The notes under the pieces were generated by a model. That model saw only the letters and a program-made list of their open reading frames with translations, was not told where the DNA came from and searched no databases. Below are positions 63,688 through 64,000 of a stretch of 64,000 nt of DNA, one piece after another. This DNA is from Bacteroides sp. An322. GTDB lineage: Bacteria > Bacteroidota > Bacteroidia > Bacteroidales > Bacteroidaceae. Made by a program: the position numbers and the translations under genes. Where the stretch lies: NCBI RefSeq assembly GCF_002161765.1, contig NZ_NFIN01000002.1, positions 164,658-228,657 on the forward strand. Direction: 5' to 3'. How positions within the stretch are numbered: the stretch's first letter is position 1; each line of letters opens with the position of its first letter.

Positions 63688-64000
63688 ATGAAAAAGTGGA
63701 TGTTTTTATTAGTGAGTTTATTTACGATGCAAGTGGCAATGGCGGACAATGACAAACCAATTGCTTTCGAACAGCTTCCGGCTACTGCCCAAACTTTTAT
63801 CAAGCAGCATTTCTCCGATGCGAAAGTAGCCTTTGTGAAGATGGAGAAAGAGTTTCTCGATTCTTCTTACGATGTAGTGTTTATCAACGGCGATAAGGTA
63901 GAGTTTGACAAGAAAGGGAATTGGAAAGAAGTGAGTTGCCGCCGCATGACGGTGCCGCAAGCCGTAGTTCCCGTTAAGATTCAGGAGTTTGTAAAGAGCA
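63688..64000 (+). CDS. PepSY-like exported protein (partial)
   Basis: The first 104 codons run off the right edge. There is a signal peptide (MKKWMFLLVSLFTMQVAMA, cleavage after ADN-like). The mature part has the repeat style of PepSY-like/DUF2874 Bacteroides proteins: FEQLPATAQTFIKQHFSDAKVAFVKM, then DVVFINGDKVEFDKKGNWKEVS. A second unit begins at the end (PQAVVPVKIQEFVKS). Members are periplasmic and of unknown role. The start is the ATG at 63688. Confidence 0.82.
   Translation, partial: MKKWMFLLVSLFTMQVAMADNDKPIAFEQLPATAQTFIKQHFSDAKVAFVKMEKEFLDSSYDVVFINGDKVEFDKKGNWKEVSCRRMTVPQAVVPVKIQEFVKS

Overview
The window is a chromosomal segment of a gut Bacteroidales species, most likely Bacteroides or Phocaeicola. 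The evidence is a hybrid two-component system (histidine kinase, receiver and AraC domain in one protein), a NigD-like lipoprotein, a short primary sigma factor of about 286 residues, DUF4924/rfbD/prfC and DUF4286/ruvC gene pairs, weak Shine-Dalgarno sites, and many promoters of the Bacteroides type (TTTG, about 19-21 bp, TAnnTTTG). I see no rRNA, tRNA, CRISPR array, insertion sequence, integrase or susC/susD pair.

Layout. 1-4761 (minus): two half-size chromate-type transporters directly behind a hybrid two-component regulator. 4871-8572: purL. 8573-8988: a divergent intergenic region with a 22-bp tandem array. 8989-12642 (plus): LysE-type exporter, DUF4924, rfbD, prfC. 12785-15548: an outer-membrane barrel protein, a clostripain-family lipoprotein protease and a small exported protein. 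15711-22540: primary sigma factor, DNA polymerase IV, threonylcarbamoyl-AMP synthase, ClC transporter with CBS domains, RhuM-like protein, fmt. 22545-27939: NigD-like lipoprotein, ECF sigma factor with a membrane/beta-barrel partner, rpe, ComEC. 28012-34454: maltodextrin module (MFS transporter, malQ, pullulanase). 34627-37365: DHH phosphoesterase, CE6-type esterase, DnaQ-like exonuclease. 37610-42127: accessory island with a 62-residue protein, a PD-(D/E)XK nuclease plus metallophosphoesterase operon, an AAA ATPase plus DUF4435 operon (PARIS-like) and a 5'-truncated DIP1984 gene. 42591-46710 (plus): serine hydrolase, then a tight operon of a steroid 5-alpha-reductase-like membrane protein, an Old-Yellow-Enzyme flavoprotein and a short-chain dehydrogenase. 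46757-57179 (minus): membrane pyrophosphatase, AddB-like and AddA-like repair nuclease/helicase, acyl-CoA ligase. 57399-64000 (plus): DUF4286, ruvC, a second pullulanase, a ModF-like double ABC ATPase, a GNAT-nitrilase fusion, and the start of a PepSY-like protein.

Two places deserve most attention. The 43849-46710 operon has the gene content reported for gut Bacteroidales that saturate and epimerise the A ring of 3-oxo bile acids and steroids (5-alpha-reductase, 5-beta-reductase, hydroxysteroid dehydrogenase). The 38021-41517 island holds two back-to-back two-gene operons that look like phage defence; one matches the PARIS layout and the other has no name that I know.

The intergenic DNA is unusually structured. 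There is a 22-bp iterated array of AACGTACGTT cores, a promoter framed by a long inverted repeat, hairpins built from a GATGAAGCCGTATG-type word, and at least six dyad elements made of short repeated phrases, mostly lying between genes and upstream of the next one.
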